This document shows, in pieces, positions 39,256 through 48,896 of a stretch of 64,000 nt of DNA (within the stretch, counting starts at the first letter, position 1; each line of letters starts with the position of its first letter). The stretch is taken from NCBI GenBank assembly GCA_002401155.1, contig NVSG01000001.1:62001-126000 (forward strand), read 5' to 3'. The stretch is from Hyphomicrobiales bacterium (lineage in GTDB: Bacteria > Pseudomonadota > Alphaproteobacteria > Rhizobiales > Rhizobiaceae). Position numbers and translations under genes: made by a program. The notes beneath the pieces are model-generated. The model had not been told where the DNA came from. It made no database searches and saw only the letters and a program-made list of their open reading frames with translations.

Positions 39256-41430
39256 ATGAAACTCAAATCACTTGGCATCTTTTCCTTTCTCGCACTTGGG
39301 CTGACATCATCACCCGTATTGAGCGAACCAATTTTCAACCGAATAGCTTCGTTTCCTGTGAACACAAATTTATCTGCAACAATTGATCAAAACACCGAAA
39401 CATCTGCTGAAATCATCGCTGCCAGCAAAGATGGCATGACACTGGTTTATTCAGACAGCCCATTGGGTGCGGTTGGATTTGTGGACATTACCGATCCTGC
39501 CAATCCCAAGCCTGCGGGCACAGTATCGCTTGGCGGGGAACCCACTGCTGTTTCTGTTGCCGGCAACAAAGTTCTGGCCGGGGTCAATACATCTAAAAGT
39601 TATGCTGCCCCGTCGGGCCATCTGGCGGTGATTGACATGGCTTCAAGAACCATCGAGATGACCTGCGACCTTGGAGGCCAACCGGATTCTACCGCTGTTT
39701 CACCGGATGGGTCCATCATCGCGATTGCCATTGAGAATGAGCGTGACGAAGATTTAAACGACGGAGCCTTGCCTCAACTTCCCGGTGGTTCGGTTGCAAT
39801 CTTCAAACTCAACGATGGGGTGCCCGATTGCGCCAGCATGATCATGGCAAATGTCACAGGCCTCGCCGAGATTGGGCCGACAGACCCGGAACCAGAATTT
39901 GTCGATATCAACTCAAAAAACCAGATTGTTGTAACGCTGCAGGAGAACAACCACATTGTTATTCTTGATGGCAGCAACGGCAAAGTCATAAGCCATTTCT
40001 CCGCTGGCAGCGTTGATCTAAAAAATGTTGATCTGGCAGAAGAACGTGCTTTGACTTTTGACGGCGAACAATTAGGACGCCGCCGCGAGCCGGATGCCGT
40101 TCAGTGGCTGGATGACGAACGTTTGGTCACAGCCAATGAAGGCGATTATAAAGGCGGTTCCCGTGGGTTCACGATTTTCGATACATCCGGCAAAGTTCTT
40201 TATGACTCTGGATTGGATTTCGAATACAGGGTCGCGATGGCCGGTCATTATCCCGAAAAACGTTCCGGCAATAAGGGCGTTGAAGCTGAAGGCATGGAAA
40301 TCAAGAAATTCGGTGAGAACACCTATATCTTTGTTCTCTCCGAACGGGGCTCGGTAGTGGGCGTTTATAAAGACACCGGCGGTGATCCCGAATTCGTCCA
40401 GCTTCTGCCAACCGGTCTTGGTCCGGAGGGAGCAATTGCCATTCCGTCTCGCAATTTGCTGGCTGTGGCAAATGAAGTTGATCTGATTAAAGAGCGCGGC
40501 GTGCGTTCTCATGTCACCCTTTATCAATATGCAGAGGGCACTTCGAGATACCCAATGATCGAATCCGTTATGGATTCAAACGGCCGTCCGATTGGTTTTG
40601 GTGCTTTGTCCGGTCTTGCAGCTGACCCAGACAAACCCGGAATTCTATACGCGGTCAATGATAGTTTTTACGCCATGCAGCCAACCATATTCACCATCGA
40701 CGCAAATCAGACACCGGCAAAAATAACCAAGGCCACACGCGTAACTCGTAATGGTGCCAATGCACAATTGCTCGATCTTGAAGGCATTACTTCCGATGGC
40801 AAAGATGGTTTCTGGCTTGCGTCCGAAGGCCGTCTTGGCCGGATGATCATGCATGGTCTCTACCACGTCAACGCCAAAGGCGAGATCAAACAGCAAATAG
40901 CCTTTCCCGCAGAATTACTGGCGGTGGAAAAACGTTGGGCATCTGAAGGGGTGACAAAGATCGGAGACACTTTATGGATCGCCATTCAGCGTCAATGGCA
41001 GGACGATCCGAAAAACACCGTAAAATTAGTATCCTACAACCTCAAAACCAAAGAATGGGGTGCGGTGCAATATCCCACAGAACCTGCGGTACAAGGCTGG
41101 GTTGGACTATCCGAAATAACCTATCACGGCAACTATGTGTATATCATCGAACGCGACAATCAGATTGGGGATAACGCGAAAATCAAAAAACTCTTCCGTG
41201 TCCCTGTAACTGATTTAAAACCCGTCAAAATCGGCGAACCATTGCCGATGGTGCACAAAGAAGAAGTGCGTGATTTCATCCCTGACCTCAAATCAACCGG
41301 TGGTTATGTGGTCGATAAAATTGAAGGCTTTGCCATTGATGCTGCGGGTAACGGGTTTGCAGTGACTGACAATGACGGCGTAGACGGCTCAAATGGTGAG
41401 ACATTGTTTTTTGCCATAGGTCAGATGTAA
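39256..41430 (+). CDS. Secreted esterase-like-activity-of-phytase family protein with N-terminal beta-propeller-like region
   Basis: Signal peptide MKLKSLGIFSFLALGLTSSPVLSEP; REPDAVQWLDDERLVTANEGDYKGGSRGFTIFD; LDLEGITSDGKDGFWLASEGR; VVDKIEGFAIDAAGNGFAVTDNDG. Confidence 0.85.
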   Translation: MKLKSLGIFSFLALGLTSSPVLSEPIFNRIASFPVNTNLSATIDQNTETSAEIIAASKDGMTLVYSDSPLGAVGFVDITDPANPKPAGTVSLGGEPTAVSVAGNKVLAGVNTSKSYAAPSGHLAVIDMASRTIEMTCDLGGQPDSTAVSPDGSIIAIAIENERDEDLNDGALPQLPGGSVAIFKLNDGVPDCASMIMANVTGLAEIGPTDPEPEFVDINSKNQIVVTLQENNHIVILDGSNGKVISHFSAGSVDLKNVDLAEERALTFDGEQLGRRREPDAVQWLDDERLVTANEGDYKGGSRGFTIFDTSGKVLYDSGLDFEYRVAMAGHYPEKRSGNKGVEAEGMEIKKFGENTYIFVLSERGSVVGVYKDTGGDPEFVQLLPTGLGPEGAIAIPSRNLLAVANEVDLIKERGVRSHVTLYQYAEGTSRYPMIESVMDSNGRPIGFGALSGLAADPDKPGILYAVNDSFYAMQPTIFTIDANQTPAKITKATRVTRNGANAQLLDLEGITSDGKDGFWLASEGRLGRMIMHGLYHVNAKGEIKQQIAFPAELLAVEKRWASEGVTKIGDTLWIAIQRQWQDDPKNTVKLVSYNLKTKEWGAVQYPTEPAVQGWVGLSEITYHGNYVYIIERDNQIGDNAKIKKLFRVPVTDLKPVKIGEPLPMVHKEEVRDFIPDLKSTGGYVVDKIEGFAIDAAGNGFAVTDNDGVDGSNGETLFFAIGQM

Positions 41431-41521
41431 CTCGCAATAAACACCCGCAGAGAAGGTGCGCCGTCGTCCCATTAACGGCAACGCTATTCGGCAGCTCGGC
41501 AGCTAAGTGCACCCTTATTTT

Positions 41522-42178
41522 CTAGAATATTTTCCAACCATAGATAATTGTTATTCCGATTGTATAGGCTGCAAGAATGCAGACATTAACCGGATTGCCG
41601 GAAAGCTTGGGAGTTTTGATTTGCGACACATTCAGGGCTGCAAGTCCCAAACCACAAACACAGAGAATGATCGAAAAAATTCCCTCGTTGAACAATCCAT
41701 CAAACAAAAATACAAAAACCAAAAATATGCTATTATTGTCGATGGCTAATCCGGTATATTTAGAACCATCGGCAAGGCCAAACGTACTGAAATAGCTCAA
41801 CCGGATGACACCAGCTACGAGCATTATGAATGCCACGGGGAGAAAAATAGGATCAAATTTCCCATAGCTCAAAATCAAAATAGCCGGCGTGATACCATAG
41901 CTCACAATGTCTATCAGCAGGTCAAGCTGTCCTCCAAAAGCACTATCTGAACCTGTTCGCCCTTTCATTCTGCGCGCAATCAGCCCATCAGCCCAATCAA
42001 ATGCAACGGCCCAAATCATCCCAATCATCGCTGCGGGATAAATCCCTATAATAATAAAATATATAGCGAGAAGAGTACAACCAAGCCCTGCAAGTGAGCA
42101 GAGATTGGGAATATCCATGATATAAGAGAGAATTGGTTTGGGTTGCAGATTTTGAGACGCTGAGTTTTCAGTTGCCAT
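41522..42178 (-). CDS. CDP-alcohol phosphatidyltransferase (PssA-like)
   Basis: CDP-OH-P motif DWADGLIARRMKGRTGSDSAFGGQLDLLIDIVSYG; multiple TM segments. Confidence 0.9.
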   Translation of the reverse strand: MATENSASQNLQPKPILSYIMDIPNLCSLAGLGCTLLAIYFIIIGIYPAAMIGMIWAVAFDWADGLIARRMKGRTGSDSAFGGQLDLLIDIVSYGITPAILILSYGKFDPIFLPVAFIMLVAGVIRLSYFSTFGLADGSKYTGLAIDNNSIFLVFVFLFDGLFNEGIFSIILCVCGLGLAALNVSQIKTPKLSGNPVNVCILAAYTIGITIIYGWKIF

Positions 42179-42419
42179 GACAAGCCTTATAAATTACATA
42201 ATGATGAATACCCCTGCTAGATGACGGGTATGATCTGCGCTTTGCCCAAATATTTGCAAGCTCTCGGCTTTAGAAAAATTTTTCTGTTACAGACTTTTTT
42301 TGCAAACCTGTAACCTCCTCAATTTAACAATTGGGGAAGTGGGACTGTTTGTTTGTAGGCAAAAGCAGATGTCGCTTAGTAGCATCGCGAACGACCATGA
42401 TAAAGGATAAAATTAAAGA

Positions 42420-42839
42420 ATGATTGTCTATACAGTTGGTACATTTGACTTATTGCACGTTGGCCATCTTGCCTTGCTCAACCACTGCAAATCACTGGGT
42501 AATGTTGTTGCCGTTGGCGTTGCCTCGGACGAAGTTGTAAACAGCTATAAGCCAAACACCCCTATTGTCCCTCTAAACCAGCGCATAGAGATGTTGGAAG
42601 CATTAAGCTGTGTCGATGTTGTACGCCCATATCATGAACTTGAATATGTTTCTGGGTGTAAAGAATTGAATGTTGATATTTTTGTAATAGGCGAGGATTG
42701 GGGGCGTAAGCCGCACAATCTGGATGTAGAATCCTACTTGAAAAAATCAGGGAAACAGATTGTTCAGGTTCGTTATAATCCCCGAACTTCATCTACAAAA
42801 ATAAAACAGACAGCCATTGCCCAGTACAAAAAGAACTAA
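42420..42839 (+). CDS. Glycerol-3-phosphate cytidylyltransferase-like (TagD family) nucleotidyltransferase
   Basis: VYTVGTFDLLHVGHLALLNHCKSLG (HxGH), ISSxK-like RTSSTKIKQ. Confidence 0.9.
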   Translation: MIVYTVGTFDLLHVGHLALLNHCKSLGNVVAVGVASDEVVNSYKPNTPIVPLNQRIEMLEALSCVDVVRPYHELEYVSGCKELNVDIFVIGEDWGRKPHNLDVESYLKKSGKQIVQVRYNPRTSSTKIKQTAIAQYKKN

Positions 42840-43285
42840 CTATTTTGGACGTCACGGACTAAACAACAAAATGATGAAGTAACTCACAGGATCGACATGT
42901 TCATGTTATATGCACCTCCCCTCAACAAACTGAACAAACAAATTGTTGCCGCGCGAGGATGACATAAAGCTCACTACTTACCTGCTACCTGCACCAGCTC
43001 ATACCAAAGTACCTGTAAATTAGGTGCAGATCATGTTCGATACTGAATTATTTTTAATTTCCCATTACGCGGTAATTGCACAGCACCCCACCCAACATAT
43101 TAATAATATTAACTTGTTAGTCCGCCCTATCATCGGGACAGTAGAGAATGCTTTTAATGACGTATTGCAAATTACCCAATTCAACTGAACACGCACCAAA
43201 TCTACATAACTCGCATGATTTACACGTTATTTGATATATTTACGCATGATTACTGCATATTCAGCACTCGTCGTTAGAGAGTACC

Positions 43286-44794
43286 TTACTTGGTGCTAGC
43301 TGGTTTGCGTTTTTTTGGGCCAAGATAGAACACCGAAACCATCGAGAGTATCACCAAGGCGATGGCAATAGGGTGATGGAGAAAAGCCATTATTTCTCCA
43401 TCGGTAATCAACAATGCATGGGATAGCGAACGCTCCAATTGAGGGGTCAGGACGTAACCAATGACAAAGGCAACAATCGAATACCCAAACGCCCGCATGA
43501 GATAACCAACCACCGCTGCAATGAGCATAACAAACACCCCGAAAAAACCGCCCGAGGTGATATAGGAACCCGTCATACAAAGCAGTAACGCACTCGGGAA
43601 AATAATTGAATTGGGTGCGCCCACCGCAAAAGCCCATAAGCGCATGCCGAATTGACCGACAAACAGATTGGCAAAATTGGCAATAAGCATGGCGCCAAAA
43701 AGTCCGTAGACCAACCGCCCTTGTTGTTCAAACAATAGCGGACCGGGTTGAATACCGTGAATGATGAAGGCACTTACCAACAGCGCTGCAGAAATATTGC
43801 CGGGAATTCCCAATGTAAGCAGAGGAATAAGGTTAGCCCCTACCACAGCACTATTCGCGGTCTCCGCAGCAGCAATGCCCCGCGGGTCACCCGTGCCAAA
43901 AGCTTCAGGATCTTTGGCAGCCTGTTTGGTAACCGAGTAACTCAGAAAGCCAGCCGTCGCAGAACCAAGTCCGGGGATAGCACCAATCACAGTACCAAGA
44001 ACAAAGGCGCGTATCGCAACCCCCTTATTGGCAAGAAACTCTTTAAGAGTAACCGTGTTATCTTCCGGATTATCCGAATTGATCTGGATCGGGGTCCCGG
44101 TGCTCGCATCCTTCGTGGCGCCAGCAATTTGAGCAAAAATCTCACCAACAGCAAGCAGGCCAATTGTAAGAGCTGAGAGAGGCAGGCCATCATAAAGATC
44201 AAGCATGCCAAAGGTAAATCGCGGCGTTCCCTGCGTAGGATCAATGCCGACAGATGCAACAAGGAACCCGAGAGCTGCCGCAATCAATCCCTTGACCATA
44301 GAGTCTCCCACGAGACCTGAAATCACTGTGAAAGCAAGGATCATCAGTGCCAGAATTTCAACCGGTCCCAGCTGGAGCGCAATCAGGGCGAGCGGTGCTG
44401 CCACCGTAATCAGAACGATATCGCTGGAGAGATCACCAAACACCGAATAATAAAGCGCATATTTCATCGCCTTCATCGGCTTGCCCTTTTTGGCCATCGG
44501 ATAGCCGTCAAGCGCCGTTGCCGCAGATTCCGGCGTGCCCGGCGTATTGAGCAAAATGGATGGGATGGCACCCCCGACAGTGCCCCCCTTATTAACGCTG
44601 ATCAGGAAAGCCACCGCCGTCAATGTATCGAGTGAATAGGTAAGTGGAATGGCAATTGCCAAAGCCATCAAGATAGTCAGGCCGGGAATTGCTCCCACAA
44701 TTTGACCAACGGCAACACCGGCAAAAATGTAGAGCAAATTGGTCAGGGTTACCGCATCAAGCAGTCCTGCAATTATGATATTTAGATCAGGCAT
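43286..44794 (-). CDS. Tripartite tricarboxylate transporter permease TctA family (system 1)
   Basis: GAIPGLTILMALAIAIPLTYSLD, NTPGTPESAATALDGYPMAKKGK, GAIPGLGSATAGFLSY; start MPDLNII preferred. Confidence 0.95.
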   Translation of the reverse strand: MPDLNIIIAGLLDAVTLTNLLYIFAGVAVGQIVGAIPGLTILMALAIAIPLTYSLDTLTAVAFLISVNKGGTVGGAIPSILLNTPGTPESAATALDGYPMAKKGKPMKAMKYALYYSVFGDLSSDIVLITVAAPLALIALQLGPVEILALMILAFTVISGLVGDSMVKGLIAAALGFLVASVGIDPTQGTPRFTFGMLDLYDGLPLSALTIGLLAVGEIFAQIAGATKDASTGTPIQINSDNPEDNTVTLKEFLANKGVAIRAFVLGTVIGAIPGLGSATAGFLSYSVTKQAAKDPEAFGTGDPRGIAAAETANSAVVGANLIPLLTLGIPGNISAALLVSAFIIHGIQPGPLLFEQQGRLVYGLFGAMLIANFANLFVGQFGMRLWAFAVGAPNSIIFPSALLLCMTGSYITSGGFFGVFVMLIAAVVGYLMRAFGYSIVAFVIGYVLTPQLERSLSHALLITDGEIMAFLHHPIAIALVILSMVSVFYLGPKKRKPASTK

Positions 44795-44810
44795 AATTTG
44801 GTTTCTTCGC

Positions 44811-45242
44811 TCAAAACAGCATTGGTGGTAAAGGACGGCGCAACAATAATTCAAAAACAAGCCACACACAGATCGGCATCACAATAATCGTTGCCACCAG
44901 CCAAATAGGGCGGCGCTCATACATAAACATGGTAAGTATCGCCATGAATGCTGTCGCTACGATCAAGAACCCGAGCCATTCCATAGCTAAGATTGCAGCC
45001 AGTACAATCAGCGCAATCATGCCGGAACGAATGAACTCTCGTGCACTCGGCAATTTGAGCGGCTCACTTGACGTAATCGCCTGAATCGAACCAAAAAGAA
45101 TAAACATCCATGCAGCGATTGAGGGAAACAAAGTGGGGCTCATCATCCCATCTGAATCGGTCACAAAATTTGGAATAAGGTAGAGAAGGAGAAAGGCGCC
45201 AAATATTGCAGCGCCTCCCCCCAAAATGCGTTCGATATTCAT
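44811..45242 (-). CDS. Tripartite tricarboxylate transporter TctB family (system 1)
   Basis: Small 4-TM protein (SPTLFPSIAAWMFILFGSIQA) between TctA and TctC genes. Confidence 0.85.
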   Translation of the reverse strand: MNIERILGGGAAIFGAFLLLYLIPNFVTDSDGMMSPTLFPSIAAWMFILFGSIQAITSSEPLKLPSAREFIRSGMIALIVLAAILAMEWLGFLIVATAFMAILTMFMYERRPIWLVATIIVMPICVWLVFELLLRRPLPPMLF

Positions 45243-45284
45243 TGAACGATCAACTTCTTCTTGTCAGGTTTCTTTGCAATCGAC

Positions 45285-46241
45285 CTATTTGGCGAGTGCC
45301 TTTTTGTAGACCGCAGCATTCTTGGCAATGGTCTCTGTAATACCCTTTGGCCCAAGATTGAGTGCGGTATTTTCCAGTCGGGTCATAAGTTCACCAAACC
45401 CGTCGGACTTTACCGCTTCATCAAGAGCTCCAGCAAGGCAAGTCTGAATGTCGGCAGGCACACCTTTAGGCAACATGAAAACCGTATGACTTACAATGGT
45501 CGCATCCAGCCCGCTCTCAATCAAAGTTTTTGAATCAGGCGCATAGTCCACCCGGTGATCAATCAAAGAAGCAAGCTGTTTCATTTTGCCGGCTTTGATC
45601 TGCTGAACATGCTTTGCACCCTGAATGGTCGCATCCACATGGTCGCCCAAAGCCTGCTGCAACGCATCGGCAGAACCTTTACCCCGAAGGATAACCAGTT
45701 TTGTACCGTATTTTTCATTGATCTGATCAACCAGAAACTGTTGCGCAAAACCTGCAACAGAAACCGTTGCACGCCCTTTTTTCTTGGCAAAGTCAATAAA
45801 TTCTTCGAAAGTATTGTAGGGTTTATCGGCTAGTGCGACGAGACCATAATATGTTTCCATACCCGATCCCAAATAATCGAAATCCTCATAAGTATATGGG
45901 GTATCAACGCTGTTATATGGGTTGAGCGCCACTGTGCCCAAACTGCTTGTGCCAACTGTATAACCATCCGGCTTGGCTTGCATCAGGCCAGCTGCCATAA
46001 CGCCGCCACCGGCACCAGGCTTGTTGTTTGACACAATGACCCAGCCTTGCTGTTTTTCCAATGCCGCAGCAACCGCACGAGCAATGGCATCTGTGCCACC
46101 CCCTGCACCATAACCAATAACAAAATTAATTGGTTTGTTTGGATAGCCCTCCGGGCATTCAGCCGAAAAAGCACTACTCGGAATCACAACCAAAGTTGCA
46201 ACCAAAGCAGCCGTGCGAAGTAATTTTTGTGAAATTTTCAT
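45285..46241 (-). CDS. Tripartite tricarboxylate transporter substrate-binding protein TctC/Bug family (system 1)
   Basis: Signal peptide; YPNKPINFVIGYGAGGGTDAIARAVAAALEKQQGWVIVSNNKPGAGGGVMAAGLMQAKPDGYTVG. Confidence 0.93.
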   Translation of the reverse strand: MKISQKLLRTAALVATLVVIPSSAFSAECPEGYPNKPINFVIGYGAGGGTDAIARAVAAALEKQQGWVIVSNNKPGAGGGVMAAGLMQAKPDGYTVGTSSLGTVALNPYNSVDTPYTYEDFDYLGSGMETYYGLVALADKPYNTFEEFIDFAKKKGRATVSVAGFAQQFLVDQINEKYGTKLVILRGKGSADALQQALGDHVDATIQGAKHVQQIKAGKMKQLASLIDHRVDYAPDSKTLIESGLDATIVSHTVFMLPKGVPADIQTCLAGALDEAVKSDGFGELMTRLENTALNLGPKGITETIAKNAAVYKKALAK

Positions 46242-46415
46242 GTATTCCTCCCAGTTGATTGCGAACAATTTCGCTATATATATCTGCGTCCCTGTACCAA
46301 ACTTGGTGTATTGCTATGGTAACAGATCAGTTCTCTTCCTCGTGGCATTCAGCTTTCACATTCCGCAATGCGAAATATCGATTGAACAATCACAAAAGAC
46401 CTCCCCGCCTAACGT

Positions 46416-47408
46416 CTAGTCTAAGAAGTCATCCATCTCGGCCAGCAAGTCATTGCGTCCGCGCTCAGGCCGATCAAGCATGACGTATTGGGTTGTATTG
46501 GATGGCGCGTATAAGCGAACCTCTTCCGCATGCACCAGATCAGCCATCAGAACTTCAATGTCTGGCATGCGCGAAAGCGTGTCATATTCTGGCCTGACAA
46601 TCATCACACGGCTATAAACCTGACTTGCATGCATCAGCTTATGGCCGGTCCCCATCATATAGAGATCTTCAAGCATCCCATTAGGGCTTCGATAAGTTGG
46701 CGGCGTGCGATCCTTCGCAGTCGGGTCGCCGTCAATTAATGCCTGTTGAAATGCCGCCAGCATATCAGGGGCTCGCCACGCATCTTTGTCCTCAATCGGA
46801 ATTTGACGCGCCCAGTCAGCGCCCAGCATATCGACGGCGTTATATGTGTAATTACCAAATTCATCCTGATTAAAACGCCCGGGCTCCTTGGGATCATCCC
46901 ATTGAGAACCTACACGAAACCTGTGATGCCCCCCTACTCCGCCATAAACAGGACAGTAAAGTATGAGATGGCTAACCTTCTCAGGCCACAAAGCCGCATA
47001 CATCATAATACCGGTGGCCCCAACGCCCCAGCCCATCAGGGCCACCTTTTCGAAACCCGTCTCAGCGCGCGCATGATCAACAGCGGCATCTATATCCCGG
47101 GTAATTTCTAACGTCCGAACAATTGGACGATTTTTTGTTCTTGGTTCTGACATTTCCGCAGGGCGATCCGAACGACCAAACCCTCGCGCATCAGGAATGA
47201 AACACCGATGTCCCTTAGCTGCAAGGTCTGCGGACAGCGAGCCATTTTCAACAGGCAAGTCATATTCAGAGATGCCGGGAATGCGCGTACCATGCATCAT
47301 TATCATCGGAGTTCGCGCACTCACATCCGCAGCATGAACATCGCGTATCGCAATCCGCACATTATCGACTGTGCGGACGTGAATATCGTTTCTTGAAATT
47401 TCAACCAT
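46416..47408 (-). CDS. Alpha/beta hydrolase
   Basis: MMHGTRIPGISEYDLP, PDARGFGRSDRP, nucleophile-elbow-like ALMGWGVGATGIMMYA (G-W-G-V-G; nucleophile position atypical). Confidence 0.85.
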   Translation of the reverse strand: MVEISRNDIHVRTVDNVRIAIRDVHAADVSARTPMIMMHGTRIPGISEYDLPVENGSLSADLAAKGHRCFIPDARGFGRSDRPAEMSEPRTKNRPIVRTLEITRDIDAAVDHARAETGFEKVALMGWGVGATGIMMYAALWPEKVSHLILYCPVYGGVGGHHRFRVGSQWDDPKEPGRFNQDEFGNYTYNAVDMLGADWARQIPIEDKDAWRAPDMLAAFQQALIDGDPTAKDRTPPTYRSPNGMLEDLYMMGTGHKLMHASQVYSRVMIVRPEYDTLSRMPDIEVLMADLVHAEEVRLYAPSNTTQYVMLDRPERGRNDLLAEMDDFLD

Positions 47409-47615
47409 GCAAGGGGCATTCTCTGTTTTACTAAATAAGATGCTTCAAACTAAACAGGATTTTCTAATTCTGGCGAATTCGAATGACACAATTACCTTGT
47501 TAAACTATTCATTTCACGCAATTGATAGTTTTAAACCAATATGAAACCAACAAACAACAACCCATAACATATTGAAAATAATACAAAATACAGACAAAAT
47601 GCATGTAATTTATTT

Positions 47616-48896
47616 GTGCAAAACATAGGATTAACACACGGCATGATTGCACCTTCAGAGAACACGCTCCTTGATGCGGACCTTCCCAACATCAAACACC
47701 TCCATGCTTTATCGGTCATCGCACAAACCGGCAGCGTGACTGCCGCTTGTGAAAAAATCAATTTATCTCAGCCAGCATTGACCCAGGGCATTGCCAAATT
47801 GGAGGCCGGTTTGGGTGTAAAACTATTTGATCGTCAGCGCGGCATGGTGCTGACACCAGCAGGAAAAGTATATTTGAAACGCATAAAGCGTGGGGTGAAT
47901 TTGTTGAGAGAGGCTGCAGATTTTCTCGGACGCTTTGCAACCGATATAAATCCCAATCTCTATCGGCTATTCACACTGGGGCAACTCCGGGCACTCATTG
48001 CAGTGGTCGAACAGGAAAGTTTTAAATTGGGTGCAATGAGGCTGAGCGTCCAACCATCTACGGTTCATCGCGCATGCCAAAGTTTGGAACAATTGGTAAA
48101 TTGCAAACTTTTCGAAGTAACCACCAATGGCCGACGTCCCACACGGCAGGCAGAAAAGCTATTTCAGTTATCCAAACTTGCATTGGGAGAATTTCAACAG
48201 GCCGAATTTGATTTGCTTGGTTGGAAAGGACGTTTTATTGGCCGCTTCGCGCTTGGCTGCCTGCCATTAGCTCAGGCCACCTTAGTGCCAAGAGCCCTTA
48301 ATCTTTTGGCAAATGAATACCCCATGATCGACGTAGTGGTGATTGATGGCTCCTACACCGTTTTGAGCCGTGCGATGCGCCGCGGTAACGTAGATATTAT
48401 TATCGGGGCATTACGCACTGATGAAGTATTGCAAGATATGGAACAACAAGAGCTATTCAAGGAACGGCTGATTATTGTTGGTCGCAGCGATCACCCCCTT
48501 GTAGGCGACAAGGAAATAACCCTAAAAAAACTAGCGAAATTTGCATGGGTCGCCCCTCGCGTAGCATCTGCATCACGCCCATATTTTGACAAGTTCTATA
48601 AACGACTGAATCGCACGGAAACAGCCGCCCACCCTATCAAGGCAAGTACGCTGGGAACCATACGCGGCATTTTACTTGAAAGCGATCGACTGGCAATTGT
48701 CTCGGCACTACAGGTGGATTACGAACTTCGCGGCCAACTTTTATCAAAGATACCTTATGAGCTTCATAACAGCGATCGCGCCATCGGCGTTATCAACCGT
48801 GAAAACTGGCTACCAAGTGTTCCCCAACAACGCTTCTTACAACACTTGCGAACAATTTTGAAAGACGGCGACCTCGTCGTGGAGCAAAGCCCATAA
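47616..48896 (+). CDS. LysR-type regulator with two tandem HTH domains
   Basis: HTH1 LHALSVIAQTGSVTAACEKINLSQPALTQGIAKLEAGLGVKLFDR; HTH2 LRALIAVVEQESFKLGAMRLSVQPSTVHRACQSLEQLVNCKLFE; LysR effector domain follows. Start may be 47643. Confidence 0.92.
   Translation: MQNIGLTHGMIAPSENTLLDADLPNIKHLHALSVIAQTGSVTAACEKINLSQPALTQGIAKLEAGLGVKLFDRQRGMVLTPAGKVYLKRIKRGVNLLREAADFLGRFATDINPNLYRLFTLGQLRALIAVVEQESFKLGAMRLSVQPSTVHRACQSLEQLVNCKLFEVTTNGRRPTRQAEKLFQLSKLALGEFQQAEFDLLGWKGRFIGRFALGCLPLAQATLVPRALNLLANEYPMIDVVVIDGSYTVLSRAMRRGNVDIIIGALRTDEVLQDMEQQELFKERLIIVGRSDHPLVGDKEITLKKLAKFAWVAPRVASASRPYFDKFYKRLNRTETAAHPIKASTLGTIRGILLESDRLAIVSALQVDYELRGQLLSKIPYELHNSDRAIGVINRENWLPSVPQQRFLQHLRTILKDGDLVVEQSP

Noticed and set aside
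42840-43285. About 440-bp AT-rich gap between the cytidylyltransferase and the TctA gene
   Set aside because: No ORF, strong hairpin or repeat found; looks like ordinary convergent intergenic DNA.
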